From: Cynocephalus volans
Taxonomy: Eukaryota > Chordata > Mammalia > Dermoptera > Cynocephalidae
Length of the DNA stretch: 64,000 nt
Direction of reading: 5' to 3'
NCBI RefSeq assembly: GCF_027409185.1
Contig: NC_084465.1
Location: forward strand, 28,313,864-28,377,863
In this document: piece after piece, positions 48,010-59,044 of the stretch
Position numbering within the stretch: the stretch's first letter is position 1
Layout: every line of letters starts with the position of its first letter
The notes under the pieces: model-generated
Databases searched by the model: none
Seen by the model: the letters and a program-made list of their open reading frames with translations, nothing else
What the model was told of the DNA's origin: nothing
Program-made: the position numbers and the translations under genes

Positions 48010-48690
48010 ACCGTAGGGTGTGTGGTCTCTGCTGAGCTTCCACCTCCTATGCTGGACTTCTCCCTGTTCCGTGCACTCTGGGCTGGGCTGCTGGGATGTG
48101 CTGAGGCACTGCAGAGCGTGTGGTCTCTGCGGAGCTTCCCCTTTCCCTGCTGGATGTCTCCCTGCTCCGTGCGCGCTAGGCCAGGCTTGGGATGGAGCCG
48201 GGTGGTGGCGGTGAAGCCTACCTGCTGCTGGATCACACTGCGGCAGCCCCCACACAGGGTGTGTGGAGTCTATTGAGCTTCTCTCTCCCCTTCTGGATGT
48301 CTCTGTGCTCCATACGCATTGGGCCGGGCTGCTGGATTGCGCAGCAGCAGTGTGGTCCCTGTGGAGTTCCTGCCTCCTCTGCTGGAGGTCTCCCTGTTCC
48401 AAGTGCACTAGGGCAGGCTGGGAATGGAGCCGGGTGCCTGCGGTGAAGCCTACCTGCTGGATCACACAGTGGCGGACCCACAGGGTGTGTGGTTTCTGTG
48501 GAGCCTCTGCCTCCCCTGCCGGACATCTCCCCACTCTGTGCGCACTGGGCTGGGCTGGGAATGGAGCTGAGTGCCTGTGGTGAAGCCTATCTGCTGGATC
48601 ACACAGTGGCGGCCCTGCAGGGCATGTGGTCTCCACGGAGCTTCAGCCTCCCCCGCTGGATGTCTCCCCATTCCATATGCCCTTGATGTT
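48010..48690 (-). repeat. Tandem monomer-like repeats in L1 5'UTR
   Basis: About six degenerate units begin at roughly 48016, 48114, 48257, 48349, 48483 and 48620, each with a version of GTGTGGTCTCTGNNGAGCTTC and CTGGATGTCTCCCTG. Spacing alternates near 95 and 138 bp because some units carry an extra segment of GGATGGAGCCGGGTG type. The layout recalls the promoter monomers of rodent L1 5'UTRs. Confidence 0.85.
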
Positions 48691-48770
48691 ATGTTTTTAT
48701 AGTTTAAATCAGTTGATTTGTGGGAGAGAGTGATGCTAGGGACCATCTATTCCGCCATAGCTTCTGAGGC

Positions 48771-49021
48771 TGGGAAGTCCAAATCCATCTGGTGGTGGCA
48801 ACAGTGACCCAGGGGTAGTTTCAAAGGCTGGGGAGTCCAAATTCCAGGGTACAAATCTGGGGAGGGCCTTGTTCTTGGTGGTGGCTCTACAGCTATGCAG
48901 GGTGTCACATAGAGAACAGGAGTTTGGAGGCTGGGAAGTCCAAAGTTGAGGGGTGCATCAGGTGAGGGCCTTCTCCTTGGTGGGGACTCTACGTAGTCCT
49001 TAGGTGGTGCAGGGAATCCCC
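48771..49021 (-). other. Non-L1 segment inside the L1 target duplication
   Basis: About 250 bp between the L1 5' end and the right duplication. It contains three imperfect copies of GAGGCTGGGAAGTCCAAA (about 48771, 48830 and 48927) and GTGAGGGCCTTCTCCTTGG, which recall old MaLR-type LTR wording. Because it lies inside the target duplications it probably arrived with the L1. Confidence 0.6.
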
Positions 49022-49036
49022 TTGTAACAACTTTCT
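49022..49036 (+). repeat. Right target-site duplication of the L1 array
   Basis: TTGTAACAACTTTCT, partner of 38956-38970, and the point where the host L2 resumes. Confidence 0.8.
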
Positions 49037-49612
49037 AATAGTTCTCCCTTCTTCTACACTTGCTCCACCTAGAATTCATTCTTCACATAGCAGCAGGAGA
49101 AAATTTTGAACAAAATGTAGAGTAGAAAATGTCACTACCCTGCTTAAACTTTGTAATATGCTCCCTCCTGTAACTAGCAGAAAATCCAGAGATGTACGTG
49201 ATCTGGTTCCTGCTCTGCTCTCTATCTTCTCCCGATACTATTCCCTTCCTTCACTATGGCATTGTAGTCACACTCCCTTTCTTTCTCTCCCATATTTTGA
49301 GGACTTTGCACTAGCTGTTCCCTCTGCCCAGAATGCTCTTCTCCTGACTTACGCTTGGTTGGTTCTTGTGATTCATGGCTCAGCCTAAATGTCATCTCAA
49401 AAAGTCATCCACTGCAATGTAGCCCTTCCAGTATCTCTATCACATCTCCCTATTTCTAATTTTATTTTTGTTTGTTTGTCTCTGCCCTGCCTCCATTAGG
49501 TGTGAGTTCCATAAGCACAGAGAACTTATCATTCTTTTTCATTCTTGTATGTACTGCACCTAGAATAGGCTTGACAGAAAGTAGGCACTCAATAAATATT
49601 TCTTGGGTGAGT
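49022..49612 (+). mobile_element. L2 LINE, right part of the L1 target, 3' end
   Basis: It continues the L2 from 38970: GAAAATCCAGAGATGTACGTGATCTGG, GCACTAGCTGTTCCCTCTGCC, AGGCACTCAATAAATATTTC. The order is that of one L2 copy. Confidence 0.88.
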
Positions 49613-49614
49613 GC

Positions 49615-50095
49615 ACAGACACATACTTTTAATCGAAGTATTTATAACAAAAATAAGATTTCCTCTTTATAAATACAAAATGCCTAAGAGATATATTTGT
49701 CAGATAATGTTTAAAAAGAGCATCCTGTTTTGCCCTTTGACAGAAGAAAACATAGAGGCTGTTTCTGGAGGACTAGCAGTTTGGGCCCATAGTCCAGCTA
49801 AGTGATATAGGCTTTCCTATGATGGATTTGGTGTTTGGATCAGTTGGTTCATTTAATCATGGGTAACATGGCTGAAAATTTTAAATCGACCACATTGAAG
49901 CTAATTCATCTGTGCAGCATAGAGATGACTAGAGCCTCTAGGAGGCTAAGAGAAAACCTCCAAAGCCCAACCTGTGCCAGCAAAGCATCTTCTGTTATGT
50001 AGAAAGCACACACATGAGAAACATTTTTAGAACCATTATGATGCTATTGTATGCATTCTCCAGAGGAATACGCTCATCACTCTTTGGTGTTACTT
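49615..50095. other. Unique sequence, nothing recognised
   Basis: No gene or nameable repeat. Confidence 0.35.
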
Positions 50096-50099
50096 TTGG

Positions 50100-50235
50100 G
50101 ATGGCCCTTGGAAATCTAATTTAGCCTTCTCATTTTATGAGATGAGGAAAGTAAGGATGAGAGAGGAAAAGTGACTGGCCCAAGGTGATTCTGTTACTTA
50201 GAGGTGGAGTCAGGACCAGGATTCAGAGCTCCTAA
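50100..50235 (-). mobile_element. MIR fragment
   Basis: Antisense MIR: AAGTGACTGGCCCAAGGTGATTC, then GTCAGGACCAGGATTCAGAGC. Confidence 0.75.
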
Positions 50236-50239
50236 AAAA

Positions 50240-51090
50240 GAGTCTGGACTTTTACAATACACCATGGCACCCTTTCCCTTATTCCGCATCCCCCTAAAAA
50301 AAGCCTCCCCCCAAGCATTAATTTGTTAAACTTGGGTTTGCCTTAAACAATGTCCTTGTTAGTTGTGGTAGAATCACTGTGGGTCTCTGAGCCCTACAGT
50401 GTTGGAAATGATGAAGGTGCTCATCTTCCTTTCTTATTTTGCTTAGAATATTGATTTAACATGAAACAAATACTTACCGTCAAAGGGAAGTCAGTGTATT
50501 TTCATCTAGGGCTCCAGTGAGACCTAAAAAGTCACAGTAAACATTCTCATTCCATCTAGTTAACAGTGTATTGAAACTGACTAGAAATAAATTTTCTTGG
50601 GTCGGGTTTCTCACAGTGACATAGTTTGTCTCATAATGGATCATCAAACACGGTTGGTTGGTTTTCTTTTCCCCTTTCCTTTACAGATTTGGTTTGCAGA
50701 ATTTCAGAAAGTTTATACAGCCCGAAAAAAATCAGAACCATTTTTCTTTGTACTGTGTTGCTATAATTAATGGTTAGGACCATCAGGGAAAGACTCCAAA
50801 TAATTTGTTTGGAAGATTTGGCGGAAAACTGAATGTTTTTCTTCTCTGAAAACCATTTAATTCTGTATTCTCTTTCCTGTGTTTGTGTTCACCATTTACT
50901 TCTTTCCTTGTCTTCCTGACTTCAGGGGTGAAAGGTGGGGTGGTAACATTTCCAACTCACAAAGTTTTGCTCTCCATATTTGTTTACTGTAGGTAATTCT
51001 CAGGATGATTATGAGGATTTGGTTGTTGGAGATGGTAAACACCTATGTGCAATTTGAATTACTTCTTAGCTCTGTACATTTCTAGCTATG
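50240..51090. other. Unique sequence, nothing recognised
   Basis: No gene or nameable repeat was found in this stretch. Confidence 0.35.
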
Positions 51091-51093
51091 CAT

Positions 51094-51283
51094 GTGATCA
51101 AGAAGTTTGGGATCAGTGTCTTCTGGCTGGAGCATCTTGGTAAACGCACCCTTTCTAAACACTGTATGTGATGTGATTAGAGCAGCACGTGATCAAGAAG
51201 TTTGGGATCAGTGTCTTCTGGCTGGAGCATCTTGGTAAATGCACCCTTTCTAAACACTGTATGTGATGTGATTAGAGCAGCAC
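51094..51283. repeat. 95-bp perfect-like tandem duplication
   Basis: 51094-51188 and 51189-51283 are the same 95-bp sequence starting GTGATCAAGAAGTTTGGG. I see a single difference (AAACGCACC versus AAATGCACC). It is not part of a recognised repeat family. Confidence 0.95.
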
Positions 51284-51929
51284 GATAGTCTTTTTTTTCC
51301 AGGGTGGGTGTGGGGAACTGCAGACAGCCCAGGACTTTAAGTTCATCACTCCTGAAAAAAAAGATTGAGCATAACAACTGGCTGAAATCGTCCCTGGTTG
51401 TTCCCTCCTGCAGATGACTTTCATATTCGCTGCAGCTGCCTGTTTTCACAGCTCCCCCAGCCCTGCTAAGTCCCTGAAGAGGCAATTGCATGAGTTGCTG
51501 CACACGTCCTGTAGCCCTACCTTTGTGCAGACGTTCCCCCCCTCCGTAAAATGTTCCTGGCGCACAAAAGCAGCCGCTGAATGAAACAGCTACGGGCAGA
51601 AATTAAGGGGAGCTTGCCGGCTGTGGCGCCGCTGCACCCTCTCCAGTGGTGATGGACGCTGCTAACCTTGTCTAGGAAACTAATGGAACGTCCCTAAGAA
51701 ACCCAAACTCCAGCTTGGCTCACCCCAGCTTTCTCCCCCACCTCCAGACCCCCAGGTGAGACTAAAACAAACCAACAAACCACGGGACCAGCAGACAGCC
51801 TAGTCAGCGTTCCTGTAAGAACGTGGGCTTGCAGCACATTTTTAATCCTGGAATTGGACCTGAATCTTAGCGTGTTTTGATTTGTAGAACAAAATGCTGT
51901 CATCACCATTTTCCTTTGTTTTCTGGCAA

Positions 51930-53110
51930 TTTATTTTCTGGTGGTAATGTAAAACATTTCCTCTGGGATGGGGTGAAAAAACTCAGATATACGTTTTTAC
52001 AAGCGCACAGTACTTTGGCTTAATTCAGTGCACGAGACTTCAGAAATGCCTCCTACTAACCAGGTTAACCCATGCATGCTTCCAACTCCCTCCGAAGAAT
52101 GGTGGCTAAAAGCCAACGGTACAAATGTAATGCTGTAATTTGTGGGGGTCTGTTTCAGCATTTATATTTAATTCATTTCCCTCGAAGAATTTTTAATTGG
52201 ATATTTCTCCTTGAGATGCTCAAATAAATCAGATAGGGAACCAAACCTAGTTATTTCGCTTTGTAACCAAGCTTTATTTCAGAGCTTTCTTTCCCCTGCG
52301 GTTCTTGCCCCGAAGCGATCTGTAAAGCGAACCCACTCTGATACAGTTTGAAAAGTGCATTTTGTACTTGGCTCTTTCTTTGATCGAATTAATCTGGGCT
52401 TTTTTGTAGTTCTAAATGAGGCCTATGGGCTGACAATGTAGCTGTTTAAAGGGGATTTTAGGGTATAATAGCTAATGCAAATAGTGCCATGAGAATGGCA
52501 ACTTGCTTTTGCACTTTCAATCACATAATAACAGCAAAGAAAGCTTTTAAAATGAATTGAAATTTTGTGGCATGCCATCTGGGATTATTTGGGGAAACAG
52601 TTCTGAATACTGCAGTTGGGCAAAGAATGGAGGTACGGTCTGCTCTTAAGCTGACATGTTTCAGATGGCAACCTTATGCTAACTGGTGCAAAGTTGGCTA
52701 GCATTTTTTTTTTCTTTCTCTCGGATTATCTGCAAAAATTCTCTTTGATTGCTGGTATTTGGGTCTGAAAAACTTTTCTATTGTTGAAGAATTCAATTCA
52801 GCCCCTTGCAGCTGCTGATCCCCTTATTGTTCTACTCGTTATGTGTACGCGTCTCACATGAATGTAGCCAAGCCTTTTAGTGCCTTAATAGGTGTCTACA
52901 TAAAGGTCATTTATCCTGCAGTACTTGTTTTAACAAAAGTTTATACACAAACAACAACCACAGCTAAAACATTCACATTAATCAATTTCCCCCTGATGCA
53001 AAATGCAAATACTGCCCCAAGCCATGGCCGAGGCATGAAAAATGTTTTCTGTGTATGATGTTGTAAAGCAGAAAATAGTTTGAGCAATTTCATCAAGGGC
53101 AAAGCATAAT
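51930..53110. other. Repeat-free unique block, candidate conserved non-coding element
   Basis: More than 1.1 kb without any interspersed repeat I can recognise, in a window where this is rare. AT-rich motifs include octamer sites ATGCAAAT near 52474 and 53001. No coding frame is credible. A regulatory role is inference only. Confidence 0.4.
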
Positions 53111-53114
53111 TGTT

Positions 53115-54150
53115 TCAGCACAGTTTTTGGTTGAGATCACCCATTCTGGTGCTTCTGCGTGAGTTAAGCCATTCTCCGGTCAATGTTGAGGGCAGGGAGC
53201 GACTTAGGATGGAGTTTGTGGAGGTTTTAGCTCTTTCCTTGATGTTTACCCTGGTTTGGGAATTGTTGCATGTGAACTCCTGGTGGGTGTCAGCTATTGT
53301 CTCTGCAGGAAAGGATGCACAGGAGATTTCAGATCTGGAAAAAATAAAGGATCAATCGGGTATCTAGACTTTACAAAAATTACGTTATTTTCTCTCAGGT
53401 ATATGTTCCCCTGTTACACAAAAGAAAAGACAACCTTTTCCATCTTCAAACCCCAGAGAAGGCTGCTTTTAGAAGGAAGTAAAAATAAAAAATAATAGCT
53501 ACGGATTGTAAATGCCAGTGAGGCTGCTGACATGCTAGCTAAAATACTAGATGAGGAAAGACAAGCAAGGGTTTTTAAGGGAACTTGGTGCTGCTCATTG
53601 GTGCTGGGAGGGGATAGCCCAGCACAGTGGATGTCATGTGGGAATTACAAAACTCTAGCCACATGGGGAGGAGTGAGGAAGTGCACCCGTCCTGCCTCCT
53701 GGGAGCCACCCTGGGAGCTGCCCAGGAATTCAGAGACACGGCCACATTCTTCAGTCCATCTCGGGATGCTACGTAGTACTTGCTTTTAGCCATCTCTTCA
53801 CCCAAGTCCTTCAGGAATAAAAATAAACCTACTTTATAGTATCTGTAGGTCATTGTCCTCTGCTGTGTCGGTTTGCTTGCTCTTTAACCTTCCAAGCTCA
53901 AGGCTTATACCTGAGAGGTTAAGGATTCAAGTCCTAAGATGCCTCGGTGGTTGAATGAAGGCCAGCAAGCTCTGTGATTTAACCTCTGTGTGTGGATCCA
54001 CCCTTCCTCCAACCTCATCTCATGGGTCTCTTCCCTTCACTTGGTGGGGATGGGGTCTGGGGGATTACAGATCTCCTGGGTGCTGAGGATCCTCCTAATG
54101 GAGCCAATTGATCCTCTCCCACAATGACGTTTTAGCCTTTTGGGTTGGAC
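53115..54150. other. Unique sequence, nothing recognised
   Basis: No gene or nameable repeat. Confidence 0.35.
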
Positions 54151-54154
54151 GGTG

Positions 54155-54310
54155 TTTCTCAAACTTTAACAAATATGTGGATGACCTGGGGATTTTGTTA
54201 AAGTGAAGCTTCTGATTCAGTTCCTCTGGAATGAGGACTAAAAATCTGCCACAAGCTCCCTGGTGAGGCCCATGCTGCCAAGGGCTCTAGATTTTAACTT
54301 ACCTGGAGAT
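54155..54310 (+). mobile_element. MER5-like hAT MITE fragment
   Basis: It reads TTTCTCAAACTTTAACAAATATG, TTCTGATTCAGTTCCTCTGG and AATCTGCCACAAGCTCCCTGG, the order of MER5A-type elements. Confidence 0.7.
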
Positions 54311-54589
54311 GAGGTGTAGCTTTTAGTGTCCTAGAGTCAAACTATCTATTAAATGATGAAAATAAAAATGCCCATTGATGCAATGAGGGATTTCCTGACT
54401 TTTCAACTCTAATAGTTTGTTGGGGGATTAGGAAGGGCTTGGGGACAGTCTAGTTTTAGGGAGGCTTATTGTACAGTTTATCTTGCATGTGATTTGATTC
54501 TTCAGTTTCAAGCAGGAGAGACAAAAGTAAATTATATTTGGTCGCAGTTTTTGATCATTTCTATATTATTCACTCATTTTTAAAATTAC

Positions 54590-54705
54590 CAAATATGTAT
54601 CTGAGGCCTACTAAATGCAGGCACTGTGCTAGGAGTTGTGGGTACACTGGTGGCAGGCAGATCTCATCCTTGCCTCCAGTGGTCTACACTCCTAGAGCCT
54701 GGAGG
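54590..54705. mobile_element. Ancient L2-like fragment
   Basis: Contains GCAGGCACTGTGCTAGGAG and CTCATCCTTGCCTCCAGTGG, old L2-related wording. Confidence 0.45.
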
Positions 54706-54711
54706 GAGCAG

Positions 54712-54895
54712 TGGGATTCAACCTGACTCCACATTGGAATCACCTGGGGAGTTTTTACAGTAATAAATGTCTGGGCCCCACTTCACTCTCAGAGAATCAA
54801 ATTTAATTGGTTTGGGATGGGCCTAGTCACCAGCATTTTCGAGGAGCTAATCAGGGGATTCTAGTGTGTGGCCAGGACTGAGGACTTCTAGCCCA
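54712..54895 (+). mobile_element. MER5-like hAT MITE fragment
   Basis: ATTGGAATCACCTGGGGAGTTT, GGGCCCCACTTCACTCTCAGAG and CTAGTGTGTGGCCAGGACTGAG follow the MER5A order. Confidence 0.72.
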
Positions 54896-55232
54896 AAGGA
54901 TTGAACTAGAAGTGGGAGGATGTGGGTGGGAGTTGTGAGAAGAGCTGCTGCAGGTGCAGTCTCCAAGGCTGGGGGAGAATAGTGGAATGATTATGCAAAT
55001 GAAACTCTCTTTCCTTGCCAGCCTGCCTTTCTGGAGCATCATGGCCATCACAGTGAGGGAGGACATGGCAAAGTTACCATGTGTGCATGTCATAATTTTG
55101 TACTATCACAACATATTTACGTGTAGTGACGGCACATCCTGATTCTAAGTCATGGGATGTGGTGTCTCCCCAGAACTAGTGCCTTTACTGTTCAGCTGAG
55201 GTTGCTTTGGTGCAAAAGAGGGGCAAGACTTC

Positions 55233-55372
55233 ACTGGTTCTAGTTTGGGTGACCAACTGTCCTGGTTTGTCCAGGACTGAGGGGTTTCCCAGGATGCGGG
55301 ACTTTCAGTGCTAAAACCAGGGAAGTGCTGGGGAAACATAGATGAACTGGTCACCCTAGTTCTAGTGCAAAG
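55233..55372. mobile_element. Palindromic hAT-like MITE
   Basis: An inverted-repeat element. The left end GGGTGACCAACTGTCCTGG faces the right end GAACTGGTCACCCTA. It is bounded by GTTCTAG-type direct repeats (7-8 bp, as for hAT elements), and the centre is self-complementary around GGGACTTTCAGTGCTAAAACC. Confidence 0.7.
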
Positions 55373-55384
55373 ACTTACTGCAGG

Positions 55385-56100
55385 TTTCTCAAATTTGACA
55401 CCAAAAGCATAATTTATAAAAAGAAAACTTGATGAATTGGACCTCACTAAATTAAAAACTTTTACTTCGGGAAAGTCTGTGAAGAAGATGAAAAGATAAA
55501 TCTATAGAATGAGAGAAGATATTTTCAAACCACGTATCTGATAAGAACTAGTATCTAGAATATACAAAGAAATTTTAAAACTCAACAGTAAAAAACAACC
55601 AATCCAATTAGAAAATGGGTAAAAGGCATGAAAAGACATTCAGGGAAGGGAAAAAACCATTGGCAAATAAGCACATGAAAAGATGTTCAACATCACTAGC
55701 CACTAATTAAAATGCAATTAAAAGTACAATGAGATATCAGTACATGACTATTAGAATGGCTAAAATAAAAAATGACGATGATAAATGCTAGTGATTATGT
55801 GGTCAAAATGAATCACTCATACGTTGCTCGTCAGAACGTAAAATGATATAGCCACTTTGGAAAGCAGTTTGTCAGTTTCTTAAACATGCAACTACCATAC
55901 ACCCTAGCAATTGCACTCTTGGACATTTATCCCAGAGGAATGAAAACTCATGTTTGCACAAAAACCTGGACATGAATGTTTATTGTAATAATAAATTACA
56001 GCTTTATTTGTAATAATAAAAATTGGAAACAACCTAGATAGCCTTCAATAAGTAAATGGTTAACCAATGATTGTATTTCAGTAGATAAAACCTTCCAAAA
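55385..56100 (+). mobile_element. Old L1 ORF2 3' part
   Basis: Sense old L1: ATTGGACCTCACTAAATTAAAA, CAAATAAGCACATGAAAAGATG, GGTAAAGGCATGAAAAGACATTC and GAAAACTCATGTTTGCACAAAAACC follow L1 order. It is heavily mutated, with no open frame. Confidence 0.85.
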
Positions 56101-56104
56101 TATG

Positions 56105-56750
56105 TTGTTTGTAGAGAAAAAAAAAAAGAAAAGAAAAAAAAATCTTTAGAGGTGAAAAAATGTTGGGACTTACTATTCTGGTGCTTACTAAGTCTGGATG
56201 TTTGATTTTGGGGTGATACTTTCAGGGTGTAATCAGCCCATGTGGTATGGTGGAAGGCTGGGTACATAATATATTCTCACAGAAAAAGAAGACATAATAA
56301 AATCCTTATTGCCCTGAGACCAAAAAATAGAAAGTATAGTGATAACTAACACACATAATAATGATGCTGAAATGCTGTTGGATCCTGATGTGCTTTCTGG
56401 ATTATCAAAAATGTTTTATAAATGTTATTATGGATAGACTCTAATCCAGCACAGTTTTCTGTAAAATAGTATCCCATGGATGGTCTCCTAATGGCATCTC
56501 TCAGTTAATTAATGTTTGCTGATCCAGAGCATGCTGTTTCCCGTCTCGTAAATGTTCATGAATTGAAGGTACCTGGAGAAAAGAGAACTCATGGATTAAG
56601 TACACTGCTAATAGAAGCACTCATCTGATAGCCCAGATCATTAGTCAGGTTGGATCTTTGGGTCTAAGCATCCCAAAGTGCCAAGCCAAGGGGCTCATTT
56701 GTGTTGGTCATGCTAAAGTGGCATCCTATTGAAGCCACTACTCCTAGTAC
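56105..56750. other. A-rich tract and unassigned sequence
   Basis: An A-rich run at 56118-56141 follows the L1 piece. The rest is not recognised. Confidence 0.35.
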
Positions 56751-56754
56751 CGTA

Positions 56755-56975
56755 AAAATAATAACTGACTCCTATATAGTACCTACCATGTGCCAGACAT
56801 TATTTGGAGTGTTTTACACATATTAACTCATTTAATTCTCCTTACAACCCTACGAGATAGGCATTATTCCTATCCCCATTTTGCTGATGAGAAAACTGAG
56901 GCTCAAAGAAATTAAATTGCTCAAGGTTGTAAAGCTTAGCAGAACTTAGCTCATCTGGCTCAGCAATCCACTCCC
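56755..56975 (-). mobile_element. MIR SINE
   Basis: Antisense MIR from TACCATGTGCCAGACATT through CCATTTTGCTGATGAGAAAACTGAGGC. Confidence 0.88.
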
Positions 56976-56979
56976 CTTC

Positions 56980-58555
56980 AAAAAAGTATGCACATGTATA
57001 GGCTTTATAATAGGTCTTCTATTTGAATGTCAAGTATTTTATTTAAATATGCCCCAAAGTTTCTGGAATTTGTTTTGGTTCCCTTTTCTGAATTAATTTA
57101 TCCATTAAGTGTTTATATCACAAAGTCTGTGGACCTATATGCAATATTCCAGTTTGACAAAATGATGGTTGCAGTAGGATGCATTAATTGTAGAGTCTCA
57201 CAGATGGCAAAACAAGATCAAGATGGAGTAATGTTATTCTAATATCATTGTGCATCTCAGCTGTTTTGACGAGGTCTGCATAATTTACTAGCACTATGGA
57301 ATAATTTGTTCAATTGTATCACTTTTATTTGAGATTATGACTCAATATAATGTGTCATTTGTTTATGTTCATTGGTTATTTTCCCATGGGCACCTTTGAA
57401 GATGAAGGACAAGTGTGCTGTAGAAACCCTAATAAGTTTTAGAGGAATTATATAAAGAATTTATCTGCTATCCTCCTTCCCCAAGTTGGCAAATTCAGTG
57501 CAGATGGGCTGACCTATGAACACTAGAGTGTGTTTTTTTTAATGGCATGTTCATAGGCTTGAAGGGATTTTGAATGGCTTTAAATTTAATCATAGGCTGC
57601 TGTTTCTTGATGTGGCATGTATTCATTTAAAAGTAAAATGAGGCTTCATTATCTTATGACTAGGTCTAAGGGAGTTTTCTTGCAGGAATTTATTTATTAT
57701 TGTTGGCATTATTATTATTGTTACTGAGATTCTTCTTTAGTCGTATTTCTGTTTCTGTATTTTCTGAGAAAAACCAGTGGCTGCACTGAGGGTAAGTTAT
57801 ACAATTTTCCTTTTTTCTTCATTCCCAACAGGCTGTGGGGATAGCTCTGAGGGGAAACTAGTGGTTGTTAACAAACTTTTAGATAAATTACTTCTTGAAG
57901 AAAAGGGAAGATACTCTGAGAGCTAGAAGGCAGTCTGTCAAAACGGTCAGTGGAGATGTCCCTATAATTTTGTCATTTTGCAAATGATGTCAATAATGTT
58001 TACTTGGCAATGTAAGAAATAGCATCTCAAACACACAAACATCCAAATTAGCCAGAAACAACTCACCCGCCCCTCGCCCCGACTCAGCCATCGTCAAAGT
58101 GTCTTCTCTCTGACTCAGAACATAAGGGGCAGAGAGAACAGTGTCTGTGCTGTGGCTTGCCATAGACTTACCTGTGTCTGGCCATCAATTTTTTGAGCCT
58201 CCAGAACAACCTCATATATGATGAGAAAGTCATGGCCCGGAATTTAGCCAGATTATGGAAAGAAAATGTGTATTCAGGAAAACTGAACTATCACATCAAA
58301 CCTTACTGGACACTCTATTTTATCTGAGAAATCAGGAAACTAGCAGAAGATGGAAAAAAGTATTTGAGTACACACTGTTGTAACAGAAGTATTTGTGCAG
58401 AACGATCAGAGGACTTCTTCAATGTTTCTTATTAAGTTCTACGTCATGCCAACATAAGCTATTATTCTACGTTTATTACTATTTTCATAATATATACTAC
58501 TGACATTGTAATTCTGTTAGACATCTCAGAGAATTTTAGAACTTGAAGGGGCCTT
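56980..58555. other. Unique sequence, nothing recognised
   Basis: No gene or nameable repeat. The short open frames have no support. Confidence 0.35.
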
Positions 58556-58559
58556 TGAG

Positions 58560-58795
58560 ATAATAATAGGTGCAATTACAGAGTGCTTAGTCCCTGTCAG
58601 GGACCGCAGTAAGTGCTGTGTAGATGGTTTCATTCTTTACATCTGTAAGGTGGGTAAAATTACCCCCACTTTACAGTGAGGATAAATAAGGCCCAGAGAG
58701 GTTAAATAACATGGCCACATTCTCCCAGCTGGAAGAGCTGGGATTAAAATACTGGCCCCGCTCACTCCAGTGTGCACACTTATTGTCCAGGCTAT
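58560..58795 (-). mobile_element. MIR SINE
   Basis: Antisense MIR: CAGAGTGCTTAGTCCCTG, CCCACTTTACAGTGAGG, GGCCCAGAGAGGTTAAATAAC. Confidence 0.82.
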
Positions 58796-59044
58796 GATTC
58801 CCTTGGGTGAATGCCCTAGAAAAGAAAACTGAGGTCAGGAAAAGCTAATTTACCTAAAGTAACATCAACACATTATGGCTGATTTCCTGAATTAAAAAGG
58901 AAAAAAGAGGGAAGGCCAGCATGAAGAACCCAGTGCTCTGGAAGGGAACTCTTTCCCCTCCATGTCTTAAGACACCCCTCAATCTCTATCTCCGGAAACT
59001 CCTTCATCAATCAGAGCACAAAGCTCTTCCTATCAATTAACATT

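Larger units (their letters stand above)
42593..48770 (-). mobile_element. Young L1, segment C, reaching the 5' end
   Basis: About 6.2 kb of antisense L1. The 3'UTR lies right of 42593 and the ORF2 stop is at 42803-42805. ORF2 is uninterrupted from there to about 45480. Beyond that it is broken by a 1-nt insertion in an A run (45481-45489), a 1-nt deletion near 46232 and other changes, up to its ATG at 46627-46629. The ORF1 remnant is at 46820-47801, and the 5'UTR with monomer-like repeats runs at 47802-48770. The element starts at about 48770 with GAAGCTATGGCGGAATAGATGG (minus strand). It is inactive as it stands. Confidence 0.93.

Noticed and set aside
48010-48690. CRISPR-like array of regularly spaced repeats
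   Set aside because: The units are degenerate and unevenly spaced and belong to an L1 promoter in a mammalian genome.
47970-48746. Minus-strand frames of up to 212 codons with repeated RDHTLxx and PAGEAEAPQ-like segments
   Set aside because: They are the translated monomer repeats of an L1 5'UTR, not a gene.
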